A DNA stretch of 64,000 nucleotides from Streptomyces mutabilis (GCF_014649815.1 NZ_BMTT01000002.1:434001-498000); one strand, 5' to 3'; positions 10,298 to 24,595 are shown, numbered from the stretch's first letter. The notes: generated by a model from the sequence alone, not told the origin. Numbers and translations: made by a program.

Positions 10298-10768
10298 CTA
10301 CCAGCGGTAGTGCGCGAAGGCCTTGTTGGACTCGGCCATCTTGTGCGTGTCCTCGCGCTTCTTCACAGCGGCACCCAGGCCGTTGGAGGCGTCGAGGAGC
10401 TCGTTGAGCAGACGCTCGGTCATGGTCTTCTCGCGACGGGCGCGGGAGTAACCGACCAGCCAGCGCAGCGCGAGGGTGTTGGCGCGACCGGGCTTGACCT
10501 CGATCGGCACCTGGTACGTCGCACCACCGACACGGCGGGACTTGACCTCGAGGGTCGGCTTGATGTTCTCGAGAGCGCGCTTCAGCGTGATGACCGGGTC
10601 GTTGCCGGTCTTCTCGCGCAGGCCCTCCATGGCGCCGTAGACGATGCGCTCGGCGGTGGAGCGCTTGCCGTTCAGCAGCACCTTGTTGATCAGGGAGGTC
10701 ACCAGAGGAGAACCGTAGACCGGGTCGATGATGACCGGGCGCTTCGGGGCGGGGCCCTTACGAGGCAT
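10298..10768 (-). CDS. rpsG: 30S ribosomal protein S7
   Basis: Primary 16S rRNA-binding protein that nucleates the 30S head. It is 156 aa and starts [13 protein letters not shown], the actinobacterial form. The S7 core ([26 protein letters not shown]) is intact. It follows rpsL by 2 bp in the str operon. In other bacteria S7 represses this operon; no S7 target structure is obvious here. Confidence 0.99.
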   Translation of the reverse strand: MPRKGPAPKRPVIIDPVYGSPLVTSLINKVLLNGKRSTAERIVYGAMEGLREKTGNDPVITLKRALENIKPTLEVKSRRVGGATYQVPIEVKPGRANTLALRWLVGYSRARREKTMTERLLNELLDASNGLGAAVKKREDTHKMAESNKAFAHYRW

Positions 10769-10770
10769 TC

Positions 10771-11142
10771 TTACTTCTCCTTCTTGGCGCCGTAGCGGCT
10801 GCGAGCCTGCTTGCGGTTCTTCACACCCTGGGTGTCAAGCGAACCGCGGATGATCTTGTAGCGAACACCCGGCAGGTCCTTCACACGGCCGCCGCGCACG
10901 AGCACGATGGAGTGCTCCTGCAGGTTGTGCCCCTCACCCGGAATGTAAGCGGTGACCTCGATCCCACTGGTCAGACGCACACGCGCGACCTTACGCAGGG
11001 CCGAGTTCGGCTTCTTCGGGGTGGTCGTGAACACACGCGTGCAGACGCCACGGCGCTGAGGGGAACCCTCGAGTGCGGGCGTCTTGTTCTTCTCGACCTT
11101 GTCCTGCCGGCCCTTGCGGACCAGCTGCTGGATCGTAGGCAC
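10771..11142 (-). CDS. rpsL: 30S ribosomal protein S12
   Basis: Decoding-centre protein, 123 aa, starting at a GTG ([15 protein letters not shown]) with GGAG upstream. The streptomycin-relevant positions are wild type: the lysines in [12 protein letters not shown] and the lysine in GGRVKDLPG are present, so no streptomycin-resistance allele is seen. It is the first gene of rpsL-rpsG-fusA-tuf, expressed from the promoter proposed at 11337-11365. Confidence 0.99.
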   Translation of the reverse strand: MPTIQQLVRKGRQDKVEKNKTPALEGSPQRRGVCTRVFTTTPKKPNSALRKVARVRLTSGIEVTAYIPGEGHNLQEHSIVLVRGGRVKDLPGVRYKIIRGSLDTQGVKNRKQARSRYGAKKEK

Positions 11143-11336
11143 TACTTCTCCGGTTTCTGTGTGCCGAATGGTGAAGCTAACCTGGAACGTCGCCGACCCA
11201 CGCGGTCGGGTGTGTCGAAGCCGCGAAACCCCGCCGCCAGACGGAGGAGGAGCGCGGATTGCGGTGGCCGTTCACGACCCTCACCGCGGTTGCAGGCACG
11301 CACGAGGGCCAGGGCACACCCCAGGCACAAGGTCTG

Positions 11337-11365
11337 AGCGTACCTACCGCACTCGCTGCGGTCAA
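11337..11365 (-). promoter_or_regulatory. Probable HrdB-type promoter of the str operon
   Basis: On the minus strand a -35 box TTGACC (11360-11365) is followed, after exactly 17 bases, by a -10 box TACGCT (11337-11342). It lies about 195 bases upstream of the rpsL start and points at it. TTGACC/TACGCT with 17-bp spacing is a good vegetative sigma match. The leader of about 190 bases between the promoter and rpsL contains no gene I can recognise. Confidence 0.6.
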
Positions 11366-11634
11366 AACAAATGGGCGGGACCGGCAGCGAAGCCCGGATT
11401 GTACCGTTCCGCCCGTATCCCTCCGTGGCCGGGACGGCTGTCCGGCGGGCCTCAGCCAGCCGGCCTCCCGGCGCGCTGGGCCAGTTGCGCCCCTGGCACC
11501 AGGAGGCGGACGCCGGACCGCATTTGGACCGCGGGTCGGGCCGAGGTCCAGGCGATCACCGAACGCGCCGTCGGCAAGGAAAGCGTCCGCTGAAGTCCGA
11601 ACCTCTGCCCGAACAGGCCCCGCCCTACCCGCAG

Positions 11635-11803
11635 GGCCGCTGTTCGTCCTGTACCTCGACGGTGACGCGTACGCGGAGCAACTGCGGATGCTGGTGACCT
11701 GGGTGCACTCCCTGCTGCTCCCCGTCCACGGCCAGGAGACCCGCCCCGGCGCGCCCTGGTGCCCGCGCCGGTGGGAGCACCTGGAGGCGGTGTCCCGGTT
11801 CCC
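11635..11803 (+). pseudogene. DUF4913-family fragment
   Basis: One forward frame reads PLFVLYLDGDAYAEQLRM, then WVHSLLLPVHGQETR and PWCPRRWEHLEAVSRF. This matches the core of DUF4913 proteins, which typically have a conserved W-V-x-LLLPVYGR stretch and WCPxWWxHxEAVARL. The usual second Trp is Arg here and the segment after EAVSRF is missing. An upstream piece (KSEPLPEQAPPYPQG) that would suit its N-terminus lies in a different frame. DUF4913 genes usually travel with integrated plasmids and phages, so this is a scar of a lost element. No start codon or ribosome site survives. Confidence 0.55.
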
Positions 11804-11805
11804 CG

Positions 11806-13063
11806 GACACGAAGAACGGGAGCAAGAGCTCCGCCACACCGTCCGCCGATGCCTCCCCCGGCCCGGAAGGTCCGTCGGTGCTGTTGCCGGTCCCCTCCGC
11901 CTACGACCCGAAGCCGGGCTGGCAGCACACGCTGGGCTGGATGCCCGAGGACTACTCGGCGCAGCCCCTGGTAGCCGTCGGCACTCGCACCGACACGGTC
12001 GCCTATGTGGACACCACGGAGGACGGGTACGTCGTCCAGGCGTACGGTCCGCTTCACGAGCAGGCCCTGGGAGCCACCCTCCCCCATGGAAGCCGGCGAC
12101 CTGCCGAGGCACTCGGTGCAGCTGCCCTCCGTGGCGACGGCCGTCCAGGACGGACGTGAGTACGTCGTGCTGTGGGCCCACGGCGAGACCGGCGGGGACG
12201 CCCTCAACAAGGGCAAGCAGTCCGTCCGTCTCCTGGTCTTCCCGGCCGACGCCTCGGGCAGCGCGGTGGCCCCGGCTCGCGAGATCGACATTCCCGTCGA
12301 GGTGTCGGCACTCGGCGAGGACCACCTCCAGGTGGCCGACTTCGGCACGGGCCTGGAGGTCCACTGGGAGTCGGCAAACACCGACAAGGAGGCCGTCGTC
12401 GTCGATGTCACCAGCGGCCCGCTCGACCGCTGCGCGGACGCCTGCGCCGAGGGCATCGGCCGTATCACCGACAAGGGCTGGGTCGTCTCCGACCGGTCAC
12501 AGGGCGCCGTGTCAATGCCCGGCGCCTGGGACATCCGCGACGCGGCCCCGCCCGGCGCCAAGCACCCGGACGACACGGGAAGCAACGAGTTCGTTGGCGT
12601 CACCGGCGGTCGTCTGCTCACCCGGTGGCAGGCCGAGTCCGGCAGTGTCATGCGGCCCCTGACCGCCCTGCACGACGCGACCACGGGCAAGCTGGAGACC
12701 AGCATCGTCTGCGACCGCCCGGACGGCGAGAGGGCCGTCGCCTCCCCCGACGGCCGCTTCGTCGCCGCCGGCACCGTCGCCTTCGACCTCCAGCAGCGCG
12801 GCGGCCACTGCCTCGACGCGAGTGAGGAACGCAAGGCGGGCGTGTACGTCCGGTCGATCGCCGACGGCGGCACCGCCTACGGCACGCTCGACGACACCCG
12901 CGGGATCAACGGGCAGACGGCCGAGGTCGACCTCTCCACCGGCACCCCCCGGCTCCTGCCCGAGGGCACCCTCGTCCCCGACCTGACCCTGAAGAGCACC
13001 GGCGTCTTCCTGTCCCCGAGTCCCACCGACGGCCTGCTGATCTCGGTGCTCCGCACCCAGTGA
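11806..13063 (+). pseudogene. Truncated, frameshifted lipoprotein-like gene
   Basis: A forward reading frame from about 11812 encodes KNGSKSSATPSADASPGP, the Ser/Thr/Pro linker that follows a lipobox, then PSAYDPKPGWQHTLGW and a beta-propeller-like domain (DTTEDGYVVQAYG). The signal peptide and lipobox are absent; DUF4913-derived sequence takes their place. At 12081-12085 a run of five Cs shifts the frame. Deleting one C joins ...ALGATLP to MEAGDLPRHSVQLPS and restores one protein to the stop at 13063. A 325-aa remainder could start at the ATG at 12086 but would be cytoplasmic. I call it a pseudogene; a sequencing error could explain the frameshift but not the missing 5' end. Confidence 0.7.
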
Positions 13064-13221
13064 CGCCCCGGTCCGACCGATCCCCGCAGAGAAACGATGT
13101 CCCTTCCCCGGACCACCCGACTGCTGCGCTGACAGCATCCGCTGCACGGCGAGGCGCTCACCCTGCTGCGCGCCGCCTACGAGCCGGGCACCGGCCTCGG
13201 CCGCTGAGGAGCCCCGCACAG

Positions 13222-13475
13222 CACGCCAAAGGCGCGGCGTGGGTCTTCGTTCGGCCCCTGCTGCCCGAATCGCTGCGGGCCCGCAAGCGTGGCCGACCGC
13301 ACGGTGCTCAACGGGATCGCGCGGAAGCCCCGCACGGGGTGACCTGGCGGGACGTGCCCTAGGTACGGCCCATGAGCCACGCTGCACCCCCGCTTTGACC
13401 GCTGGCCCTGGACAGCGCCTTCGAGCCGATGCTCAGGGCCGCCCGGGCGGAAGCGGACGCGGGCACGCCAGGCGA
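13222..13475 (+). mobile_element. IS5-family transposase remnant
   Basis: Pieces of an IS5-type transposase N-terminal region are spread over two or three forward frames. They include VRPLLPESLRARKRGRP, then TVLNGIARKPRTG, then GVTWRDVP, TLHPRFDRWP and DSAFEPMLRAARAEADA. These correspond, in order, to the conserved lines of such transposases (LLPxxxRRGRPW, VLNGIxWKLRTGxPWRDVP, LHxRFRRW, DGTFERMLxAAQ). Stops and shifts interrupt it, the DDE region is absent and no terminal inverted repeats are visible. It abuts the stop of the glycosyltransferase gene at 13477. Confidence 0.65.
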
Positions 13476-13476
13476 C

Positions 13477-14523
13477 TCAGCACCGCGGCAGGGGCACGCG
13501 GGGCTCACCCGGTCCCACGCCGGCCACCGCCCCGTCGCCGGGCGGACCTCCGCCGGAGGAGGGGGCGGCCGCCGTGTCGTGCCGGACGAAGTACGTCGGC
13601 CGGTTCTGCACCGCCGTGTAGATGCGCCCGACGTACTCCCCGAGCAGACCGACGCAGATCAGCTGGACGGCGCCGATGAACACGATCCCGGTGAACAGGG
13701 AGGTCCAGCCGGGCACCGTCCGGCCCAGCGCGAAGGCGGTCAGGGTGTAGACCAGCAGGCCCAGGCAGACCAGGAAGGCGCCGGCGCCCAGCCAGGTGGC
13801 GATGCGCAGCGGGGCTGCGGAGAAACCGGTGACGCTGTCGACCGCGAGGCGGATCATCCGCCCCAGCGGGTACTTGGTGCGGCCGGCGCTGCGCGGTGCG
13901 CGCTCGTACGCCACCTGCCCGCTCGGGAAGCCCAGCCAGGGCACGAGGAGGCGGTAGACCCGCTGCTGGTCCGGCAGCGCCTTCAGGGCGTCGACGGCAG
14001 CGCGGCTGAGCAACCGGAAGTCACCGGCCTGCGCGGTGACCGACGGGCCCGCCAGGCGCCGCATCAGGCGGTAGTAGACGCCGGCCGTCCAGCGCTTGAA
14101 GCCGGTGTCGCTGCTGCGGTCGGCACGGACGCCGTAGACGATGTCGAGACCCTCGGCGCGGGCCAGCGCCAGCATCTCGGGGATCTTCTCCGGCGGGTCC
14201 TGGAGGTCGGCGTCGAGGCTGACGACGTAGGCGCCCGCCGCCCGGTCCAGACCGGCGGTCAGCGCCGCCTGGTGACCGGAATTGCGCCGCAGCGCGACCA
14301 CGCGCAGCTCCGGCCAGCCCAGCCGGAAGGCGGCGAGCAGCTCCGCCGTGCGGTCCACGCTGCCGTCGTCCACCGCGACGACCTCGTGCGGGACGCCCAG
14401 TTCGTCGAGGACCGGCCGCAACCTGCTGACCAGCGCGGGCAGGACCTCTTCCTCGTTGTACATCGGAATGACCACCGACAGCACGACCGGCTCCTGCCGT
14501 TCCGCGTCCGGTATCTCGGGCAC
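13477..14523 (-). CDS. GT2 family glycosyltransferase, DPM1/GtrB type
   Basis: Membrane-associated transferase that probably moves a sugar from a nucleotide donor to polyprenyl phosphate. The catalytic domain begins LSVVIPMYNEEEVLPALV, with VVAVDDGSVDRT, the DXD-like SLDADLQDPPE and the QAGDFRLLSR region. Two C-terminal hydrophobic helices (about residues 235-305) match GtrB-like enzymes. The GTG at 14523 is preceded by GGGGAGG at good spacing and gives 348 aa; an in-frame codon 30 bases upstream lacks this. It is divergent from the PIG-V-like gene, which could use the polyprenyl-linked sugar it makes (inference). Confidence 0.9.
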   Translation of the reverse strand: MPEIPDAERQEPVVLSVVIPMYNEEEVLPALVSRLRPVLDELGVPHEVVAVDDGSVDRTAELLAAFRLGWPELRVVALRRNSGHQAALTAGLDRAAGAYVVSLDADLQDPPEKIPEMLALARAEGLDIVYGVRADRSSDTGFKRWTAGVYYRLMRRLAGPSVTAQAGDFRLLSRAAVDALKALPDQQRVYRLLVPWLGFPSGQVAYERAPRSAGRTKYPLGRMIRLAVDSVTGFSAAPLRIATWLGAGAFLVCLGLLVYTLTAFALGRTVPGWTSLFTGIVFIGAVQLICVGLLGEYVGRIYTAVQNRPTYFVRHDTAAAPSSGGGPPGDGAVAGVGPGEPRVPLPRC

Positions 14524-14624
14524 CGCGCCTCCCCTCTCCCGAACACTGAGCACAGATGTGCGACTCTTGTGCGATCTTATGGCAGCAATTGACGCTTGAG
14601 GGTGGACCGAGGGGGATGACAGCC

Positions 14625-15929
14625 ATGGACACGGCTGCCGACGACACGGTGACCGACGAGTCGCGCGGCGCCCCGGACGGGCTGTCCGACGGATCCCGAC
14701 CGCGGGGCCCGTCTCGGGACCGGCGAGCCTGGCGCCCGGCCCTCCCGGACGCCGCCCGTCCCTACCTCCCCGCGCTCGCCCTGTACGCCGTCACGAAGCT
14801 GGTCGGCCTCGCGGTCTTCGCCTCCCTGCTGGAGTACGCCGGGGACTACAAGGGCAAGAACCCGCGCTTCGGCGGCGGTGCCCACTGGTGGGACGTCCTG
14901 GCCACCTGGGACGGGTGGTGGTACCTCCAGGTCGCCGAACACGGCTACAGCCCCTCCCTGGTGCGGCTCGGCGGCGAGGGCCTCTTCACGGTCCAGCAGA
15001 ACTCGGTCGCCTTCTTCCCCCTCTACCCGGCCCTGATCCGCATGGTCTCGGAGACCACCGGCCTCGGCCTGTACGGCTCCGGCATCCTCGTCTCCGTCGT
15101 CTTCTCGTTCGTCGCCGCAGCGGGCATCTTCGCCGTGGTCCGCCTGGTCGCCGGGGCCCGCGCCGGCACCGTCGCCGCCGGCCTGTGGGCCGTCGCTCCC
15201 GGCGCCGGCGTCGAGTGGGCGGTCTACTCCGAGTCCCTGTTCGTCGCCATCGCCGCCTGGGCCTGCCACGCCGTGATGACCGGCCGCTGGCTGACCGCAG
15301 GCGTGCTGGCCTTCACCGCCGGCCTGAACCGCCCCACCTCCGCCGTCCTCATCGGCGCCGTGGGGCTGGCCGCGCTGGTGACCGTCGGGCGCCCGTCCGG
15401 CCGGCGCGAGCACGGGGTGCGAGGCCCGGTCTACGCCATGGCCGTGGCCCCCCTCGGCCTGCTCGGCTACATCGCCTGGGTCGGCTACAGCACCGGCGAG
15501 GCCACCGCGTACTTCACCCTCCAGCGCGAGGGCTGGGCGCACTTCTTCGACTACGGCGCCTACACCCTGGACGTGCTGCGCAACCTCGCGGTGGGCAAGG
15601 GTGACTACGTCTTCGCCTTCTCGACCCCGGACCTGCTCTCCCTCCAGCTGGTCCTGGCGCTGCCCTTCCTGATCGCCCTGATGCTGCGCAAGAAGCCCCC
15701 GCTGGTCCTCGTCGCCTACACCCTGGCGACGATCATCACGGTCCTCGGCACCCAGCAGATGTTCGGCAACACCATGCGCTACCTGCTGCCGGCGTTTCCG
15801 CTGCTCCTCGCCCCGGCCGCGGCCCTGGCCCGCCTGAGGCTCCCGAGCCTCGCGGTCTTCTTCACCACGGCCGCGCTCGCCTCCGGCTGGTACGCGCACT
15901 ACGTCATCTTCGAGCTGGGCGTGCCGTAG
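14625..15929 (+). CDS. PIG-V-like mannosyltransferase family membrane protein
   Basis: Multi-pass GT-C-fold protein of 434 aa, with an Asp/Arg/Pro-rich cytoplasmic N-terminus and then about ten hydrophobic segments. The first extracytoplasmic loop holds WDVLATWDGWWYLQVAEHGY, the WDxxWY-type signature of the PIG-V group, with the likely catalytic Asp. Such enzymes use polyprenyl-phosphate mannose to mannosylate lipids or proteins outside the membrane. I take the ATG at 14625 because GAGGGGG ends nine bases before it; the ATG at 14616 directly touches that site. It converges on rpoC, with a shared terminator between. Confidence 0.85.
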   Translation: MDTAADDTVTDESRGAPDGLSDGSRPRGPSRDRRAWRPALPDAARPYLPALALYAVTKLVGLAVFASLLEYAGDYKGKNPRFGGGAHWWDVLATWDGWWYLQVAEHGYSPSLVRLGGEGLFTVQQNSVAFFPLYPALIRMVSETTGLGLYGSGILVSVVFSFVAAAGIFAVVRLVAGARAGTVAAGLWAVAPGAGVEWAVYSESLFVAIAAWACHAVMTGRWLTAGVLAFTAGLNRPTSAVLIGAVGLAALVTVGRPSGRREHGVRGPVYAMAVAPLGLLGYIAWVGYSTGEATAYFTLQREGWAHFFDYGAYTLDVLRNLAVGKGDYVFAFSTPDLLSLQLVLALPFLIALMLRKKPPLVLVAYTLATIITVLGTQQMFGNTMRYLLPAFPLLLAPAAALARLRLPSLAVFFTTAALASGWYAHYVIFELGVP

Positions 15930-15949
15930 ACCCGTCCCGCACACACGCC

Positions 15950-15984
15950 GAAGGGCGGCCACCCCATGGGGGTGACCGCCCTTC
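15950..15984. terminator. Bidirectional terminator between the mannosyltransferase gene and rpoC
   Basis: Arms gaagggcggccacccc and ggggtgaccgcccttc pair along 16 positions with one mismatch around a 3-base loop, placed between two convergent stops (15929 and 16007). Confidence 0.85.
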
Positions 15985-16006
15985 ATGCGATCAAGCGACA
16001 GCTCGC

Positions 16007-19906
<3,900 letters not shown>

Positions 19907-20016
19907 TATGCGTCAATCCCTCTCAGGGTTGTAAGTCTTGGGGTCTGATACGGGGGTCCTGGGGCCGGCCGGAGGCTCAGGGATCTTCATCGCTGAACCT
20001 CCGGGCCGGACTCCCG

Positions 20017-23000
20017 TCAGACCTCTTCGACGCTGCTCGGCTCGCGCCGTGACAGGTCGATGCCGAGCTCCTCCGCAGCGCGGAAGACGTCCTCGTCGGT
20101 GTCACGCATCTCGATGGACATGCCGTCCGAGGACAGCACCTCCACGTTGAGGCACAGGGACTGCATCTCCTTGATGAGCACCTTGAAGGACTCGGGGATG
20201 CCGGGCTCAGGGATGTTCTCGCCCTTGACGATGGCCTCGTAGACCTTCACGCGGCCGGTCACGTCGTCGGACTTGATGGTCAGCAGCTCCTGGAGGGCGT
20301 AGGCCGCTCCGTACGCCTCGAGTGCCCACACCTCCATCTCGCCGAACCGCTGGCCACCGAACTGGGCCTTACCACCCAGCGGCTGCTGGGTGATCATCGA
20401 GTACGGGCCGGTCGACCGGGCGTGCAGCTTGTCGTCGACCAGGTGGTGCAGCTTGAGGATGTACATGTACCCGACCGAGATCGGGTCCGGGAACGGCTCA
20501 CCGCTGCGGCCGTCGAACAGCCGGGCCTTGCCGGACGGGAGCACCATGCGCTCGCCGTCGCGGTTCGGGATGGTGTGCTCCAGCAGACCGGCGAGCTCGT
20601 CCTCACGCGCACCGTCGAAGACCGGCGTGGCCACGTTGGTACGCGGCTCCACCTTGTCGGCGCCGATGTTCTGGAGGCGCTGCGCCCACTCGTCCGCGAG
20701 GCCGGAGACGTCCCAGCCCTGGCTGGCGAGCCAGCCGAGGTGGATCTCCAGGACCTGTCCCGGGTTCATTCGGGACGGGACACCCAGCGGGTTGAGGATG
20801 ATGTCGACCGGCGTGCCGTCCTCCAGGAACGGCATGTCCTCGATCGGGTTGATCTTGGAGATGACGCCCTTGTTGCCGTGACGGCCGGCGAGCTTGTCAC
20901 CGTCGGTGATCTTGCGCTTCTGCGCGACGTAGACGCGGACCAGCTGGTTCACGCCCGGCGGCAGCTCGTCGCCCTCCTCGCGGTCGAAGACGCGGACGCC
21001 GATGACCTTGCCGATCTCACCGTGCGGCACCTTCAGGGAGGTGTCGCGCACCTCGCGCGCCTTCTCACCGAAGATCGCGCGGAGCAGGCGCTCCTCCGGG
21101 GTCAGCTCGGTCTCACCCTTGGGCGTGACCTTGCCGACGAGGATGTCGCCGGCGACGACCTCGGCACCGATGCGGATGATGCCGCGCTCGTCGAGGTCGG
21201 CGAGGACCTCCTCGGAGACGTTCGGGATGTCCCGAGTGATCTCCTCGGGGCCGAGCTTGGTGTCACGGGCGTCGACCTCGTGCTCCTCGATGTGGATCGA
21301 GGAGAGGACGTCGTCCTGCACGAGGCGCTGCGACAGGATGATCGCGTCCTCGTAGTTGTGACCCTCCCACGGCATGAACGCGACCAGCAGGTTCTTGCCG
21401 AGCGCCATCTCGCCGTTCTCGGTGGCCGGACCGTCGGCGAGGACCTGGCCCTCGATGACGCGGTCGCCCTCGGAGACGATGACCTTCTGGTTGACCGAGG
21501 TGCCCTGGTTGGACCGGGAGAACTTGGCCAGGCGGTACGTGATGTACGTGCCGTCGTCGTTGGTGGTGGTGATGTAGTCCGCGGAGACCTCCTGGACCAC
21601 ACCCGCCTTCTCGGCCTTGACCACATCGCCGGCGTCGGCGGCGGAGCGGTACTCCATGCCGGTGCCGACCAGCGGGGACTCGCTCTTGATGAGCGGCACC
21701 GCCTGACGCATCATGTTCGCGCCCATGAGGGCACGGTTGGCGTCGTCGTGCTCGAGGAACGGGATCATGGCGGTCGCGACCGACACCATCTGGCGCGGCG
21801 AGACGTCCATGTAGTCGACGTCGTCACCGGGGACGTAGTCGACCTCGCCGCCACGACGGCGGACCAGGACGCGGGCCTCGGCGAACCGCATGTCGTCGTT
21901 GAGCGTGGCGTTGGCCTGCGCGATGACGAAGCGGTCCTCCTCGTCGGCGGTCAGGTAGTCCACCTCGTCGGTGACCTGGCCGTCGACGACCTTGCGGTAC
22001 GGCGTCTCGATGAAACCGAACGGGTTGATCCGGCCGTACGAGGCGAGCGAGCCGATCAGACCGATGTTCGGGCCTTCGGGCGTCTCGATCGGGCACATGC
22101 GGCCGTAGTGCGACGGGTGAACGTCACGGACCTCGAAGCCGGCCCGCTCACGGGAGAGACCACCCGGGCCGAGGGCGTTCAGACGACGCTTGTGCGTCAG
22201 CCCGGACAGCGGGTTGTTCTGGTCCATGAACTGGGACAGCTGGCTGGTGCCGAAGAACTCCTTGATGGAGGCGACGACCGGCCGGATGTTGATCAGGGTC
22301 TGCGGCGTGATCGCCTCGACGTCCTGGGTCGTCATGCGCTCGCGCACGACGCGCTCCATACGGGCGAGACCCGTACGGACCTGGTTCTGGATCAGCTCGC
22401 CGACGTTGCGGATGCGGCGGTTGCCGAAGTGGTCGATGTCGTCGGTCTCGACGACGATCTCCCGGCCCGACTCGCCGACCGTCTCGGTCTCACCGGCGTG
22501 CAGCTTCACCAGGTACTTGATGGTGGCGATGATGTCGTCGGTGGTCAGAACGCCGGCGTCCAGGGGCTCGTCGGCGCCGAGCTTCTTGTTGACCTTGTAG
22601 CGGCCGACCTTGGCGAGGTCGTAGCGCTTCGGGTTGAAGTACAGGTTCTCAAGAAGCGTCTGCGCGGCCTCACGCGTGGGGGGCTCGCCCGGACGCAGCT
22701 TGCGGTAGATGTCGAGCAGCGCGTCGTCCTGGCCCTGGGTGTGGTCCTTCTCCAGGGTGGCGCGCATGGACTCGTACTCGCCGAACTCCTCGAGGATCTG
22801 CTCGGTGGTCCAACCGAGCGCCTTGAGCAGGACGGTCACGGACTGCTTGCGCTTGCGGTCGATGCGCACACCGACCATGTCGCGCTTGTCGATCTCCATC
22901 TCCAGCCAGGCACCCCGGGACGGGATGATCTTGGCGGAGAAGATGTCCTTGTCGGACGTCTTGTCGATGGAGGAGTCGAAGTAGACACCCGGCGAACGGA

Positions 23001-23502
23001 CCAGCTGCGACACGACGACACGCTCGGTGCCGTTGATGACGAAGGTGCCCTTGTTGGTCATGAGCGGGAAGTCGCCCATGAAGACCGTCTGGGACTTGAT
23101 CTCGCCGGTCTCGTTGTTGGTGAACTCGGCGGTGACGAAGAGCGGGGCCGCGTACGTGAAGTCACGGTCCTTGCACTCGTCGATGCTGTTCTTGGGGGGC
23201 TCGAAGCGGTGGTCGCGGAACGTCAGCGACATCGACCCGGAGAAGTCCTCGATCGGCGAGATCTCCTCGAAGATCTCTTCCAGACCGGACTTGGTGGGGA
23301 CGTCCTGACCGGACTCCAGAGCCGACTCGACGCGAGCCTTCCAGGCGTCGTTGCCGAGGAGCCAGTCGAAGCTCTCGGTTTGCAGCGCGAGAAGGTTCGG
23401 AACCTCGAGGGGCTCCTTGATCTTTGCAAAGGAGATGCGCAGCGGGGCGGTGCTGGCAGCGTTGTTCGTATTCGCGGTCGAGGCATTGCGCGAGGCGGCC
23501 AA
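20017..23502 (-). CDS. rpoB: DNA-directed RNA polymerase subunit beta
   Basis: The 1161-aa beta subunit. I place the start at a TTG (23502; reads [12 protein letters not shown]) with AAGGA eight bases upstream, because this gives the conserved Streptomyces N-terminus and length. The longer frame adds 20 unrelated residues. The rifampicin region reads [15 protein letters not shown] followed by [13 protein letters not shown]. Asp, His and Arg at the usual resistance positions are wild type, but residue 442, equivalent to E. coli Ser531, is Asn. Downstream [16 protein letters not shown] is intact. It is co-transcribed with rpoC. Confidence 0.98.
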   Translation of the reverse strand: MAASRNASTANTNNAASTAPLRISFAKIKEPLEVPNLLALQTESFDWLLGNDAWKARVESALESGQDVPTKSGLEEIFEEISPIEDFSGSMSLTFRDHRFEPPKNSIDECKDRDFTYAAPLFVTAEFTNNETGEIKSQTVFMGDFPLMTNKGTFVINGTERVVVSQLVRSPGVYFDSSIDKTSDKDIFSAKIIPSRGAWLEMEIDKRDMVGVRIDRKRKQSVTVLLKALGWTTEQILEEFGEYESMRATLEKDHTQGQDDALLDIYRKLRPGEPPTREAAQTLLENLYFNPKRYDLAKVGRYKVNKKLGADEPLDAGVLTTDDIIATIKYLVKLHAGETETVGESGREIVVETDDIDHFGNRRIRNVGELIQNQVRTGLARMERVVRERMTTQDVEAITPQTLINIRPVVASIKEFFGTSQLSQFMDQNNPLSGLTHKRRLNALGPGGLSRERAGFEVRDVHPSHYGRMCPIETPEGPNIGLIGSLASYGRINPFGFIETPYRKVVDGQVTDEVDYLTADEEDRFVIAQANATLNDDMRFAEARVLVRRRGGEVDYVPGDDVDYMDVSPRQMVSVATAMIPFLEHDDANRALMGANMMRQAVPLIKSESPLVGTGMEYRSAADAGDVVKAEKAGVVQEVSADYITTTNDDGTYITYRLAKFSRSNQGTSVNQKVIVSEGDRVIEGQVLADGPATENGEMALGKNLLVAFMPWEGHNYEDAIILSQRLVQDDVLSSIHIEEHEVDARDTKLGPEEITRDIPNVSEEVLADLDERGIIRIGAEVVAGDILVGKVTPKGETELTPEERLLRAIFGEKAREVRDTSLKVPHGEIGKVIGVRVFDREEGDELPPGVNQLVRVYVAQKRKITDGDKLAGRHGNKGVISKINPIEDMPFLEDGTPVDIILNPLGVPSRMNPGQVLEIHLGWLASQGWDVSGLADEWAQRLQNIGADKVEPRTNVATPVFDGAREDELAGLLEHTIPNRDGERMVLPSGKARLFDGRSGEPFPDPISVGYMYILKLHHLVDDKLHARSTGPYSMITQQPLGGKAQFGGQRFGEMEVWALEAYGAAYALQELLTIKSDDVTGRVKVYEAIVKGENIPEPGIPESFKVLIKEMQSLCLNVEVLSSDGMSIEMRDTDEDVFRAAEELGIDLSRREPSSVEEV

Positions 23503-23852
23503 GAGGGGGTCCTTCCGAGGGCTCGGACTCACTACGCGCGTACCGGTGCCTCTTCCGTGCACGAAGACAGGGAGTGCCTTTTATGGCTGAAGAGCCAGGT
23601 CAGGCATGCTCTGGTCGTCAGTGCTCGGGCGAGGGCAGACCCCTGGTGACGGGCAGGGGGCAGCTAACAGGCAGCGCAAAGGGTCAGTGTAGCCACTTGG
23701 CACACTGATGTCCAGTGCGGTTCTCGGGGACCGTGTTCGCTCCTCGTTGTTCTCACCACCTGTGCGGCAAGGCCTCGCCCTCAACGCACCCAGATACTGC
23801 CCTCTTCGCCGTCGATCCATGCCTCGGATTCGGATCCTTTGACGACGCCCTG

Positions 23853-23978
23853 AGAATTGCGCGCTGCGTGCGGTTCGTCAAGGCCCCCCTTGGCCCGAAC
23901 CGGTTGCCTCCAGCGGCTCTCAGGGCCCCGGAGACGGCACGACGAAGATCACCATACTCTTCGGCGCGACGCGCGCAA
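23853..23978 (-). promoter_or_regulatory. Candidate internal promoters in the rplL-rpoB gap
   Basis: The 588-bp gap between rplL and rpoB (23503-24090) has no gene that I recognise. On the minus strand it holds TTGCGC-16-TATGGT (23951-23978) and TTGACG-17-AATTCT (23853-23881), both pointing at rpoB. Either could supply polymerase transcripts independently of the ribosomal protein promoter. The rest of the gap shows nothing distinctive apart from the hairpin at 24007-24042. Confidence 0.35.
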
Positions 23979-24006
23979 GGCAGCCGCCGCCGGACCCCCG
24001 GTACGC

Positions 24007-24042
24007 CGAAGAGCGACCACCCGGATGGATGATCGCTCTTCG
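24007..24042 (-). terminator. Attenuator-like hairpin after rplL
   Basis: Arms cgaagagcga and tcgctcttcg form a perfect 10-bp stem 48 bp past the rplL stop. It has no U-tract, so it is more likely a partial terminator or processing site that lowers rpoBC relative to L7/L12 expression (inference from operon position). Confidence 0.6.
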
Positions 24043-24090
24043 GTGCTACGGCGTTACAGACCCTGACGGATCCGTGGTGCCGGTGCGGTC

Positions 24091-24477
24091 TTACTTGACC
24101 TCGACGGAGGCGCCGGCGCCCTTGAGGGACTCGGCGGCCTTGTCAGCGGCCTCCTTGTTGACCTTCTCGAGGACCGGCTTCGGGGTGCCGTCGACGAGGT
24201 CCTTGGCCTCCTTCAGACCCAGGGAGGTCAGCTCACGCACGACCTTGATGACCTGGATCTTCTTGTCGCCGGCGCCGGTGAGGATGACGTCGAACTCGTC
24301 CTTCTCCTCGGGGGCCTCGGCGGCGGGGGCACCCGGGCCACCGGCCATGACGACCGGGGCGGCCGCGGCGGCGGTGACGTCGAACTTCTCCTCGAAGGCC
24401 TTCACGAACTCGGAGAGCTCGATGAGGGTCATCTCCTCGAACTGGGCGAGCAGGTCGTCCTGGCTGAGCTTCGCCAT
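24091..24477 (-). CDS. rplL: 50S ribosomal protein L7/L12
   Basis: Stalk protein, 128 aa. The N-terminal dimerisation helix ([20 protein letters not shown]), an Ala/Gly/Pro hinge (about residues 36-58) and the C-terminal factor-binding domain ([13 protein letters not shown], ending GAGASVEVK) are all present. The ATG at 24477 is 118 bp after the rplJ stop. Together with L10 it forms the stalk that recruits EF-Tu and EF-G, both encoded in this window. Confidence 0.99.
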   Translation of the reverse strand: MAKLSQDDLLAQFEEMTLIELSEFVKAFEEKFDVTAAAAAPVVMAGGPGAPAAEAPEEKDEFDVILTGAGDKKIQVIKVVRELTSLGLKEAKDLVDGTPKPVLEKVNKEAADKAAESLKGAGASVEVK

Positions 24478-24595
24478 GATGGCGGTCCTTCCACTAATTC
24501 GGCAGGTGCCGGATGTACGGGGTGAGGCGGGCGTACGTCGGGCCCGCTGCGACCCGTGCCGCGCTCAGGCGGCCCGGATCAGAAAGCGAGCCGAA

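Noticed and set aside
20422-23649. A 1075-codon plus-strand frame opposite rpoB
   Set aside because: Same codon-bias shadow as opposite rpoC; no recognisable protein features.
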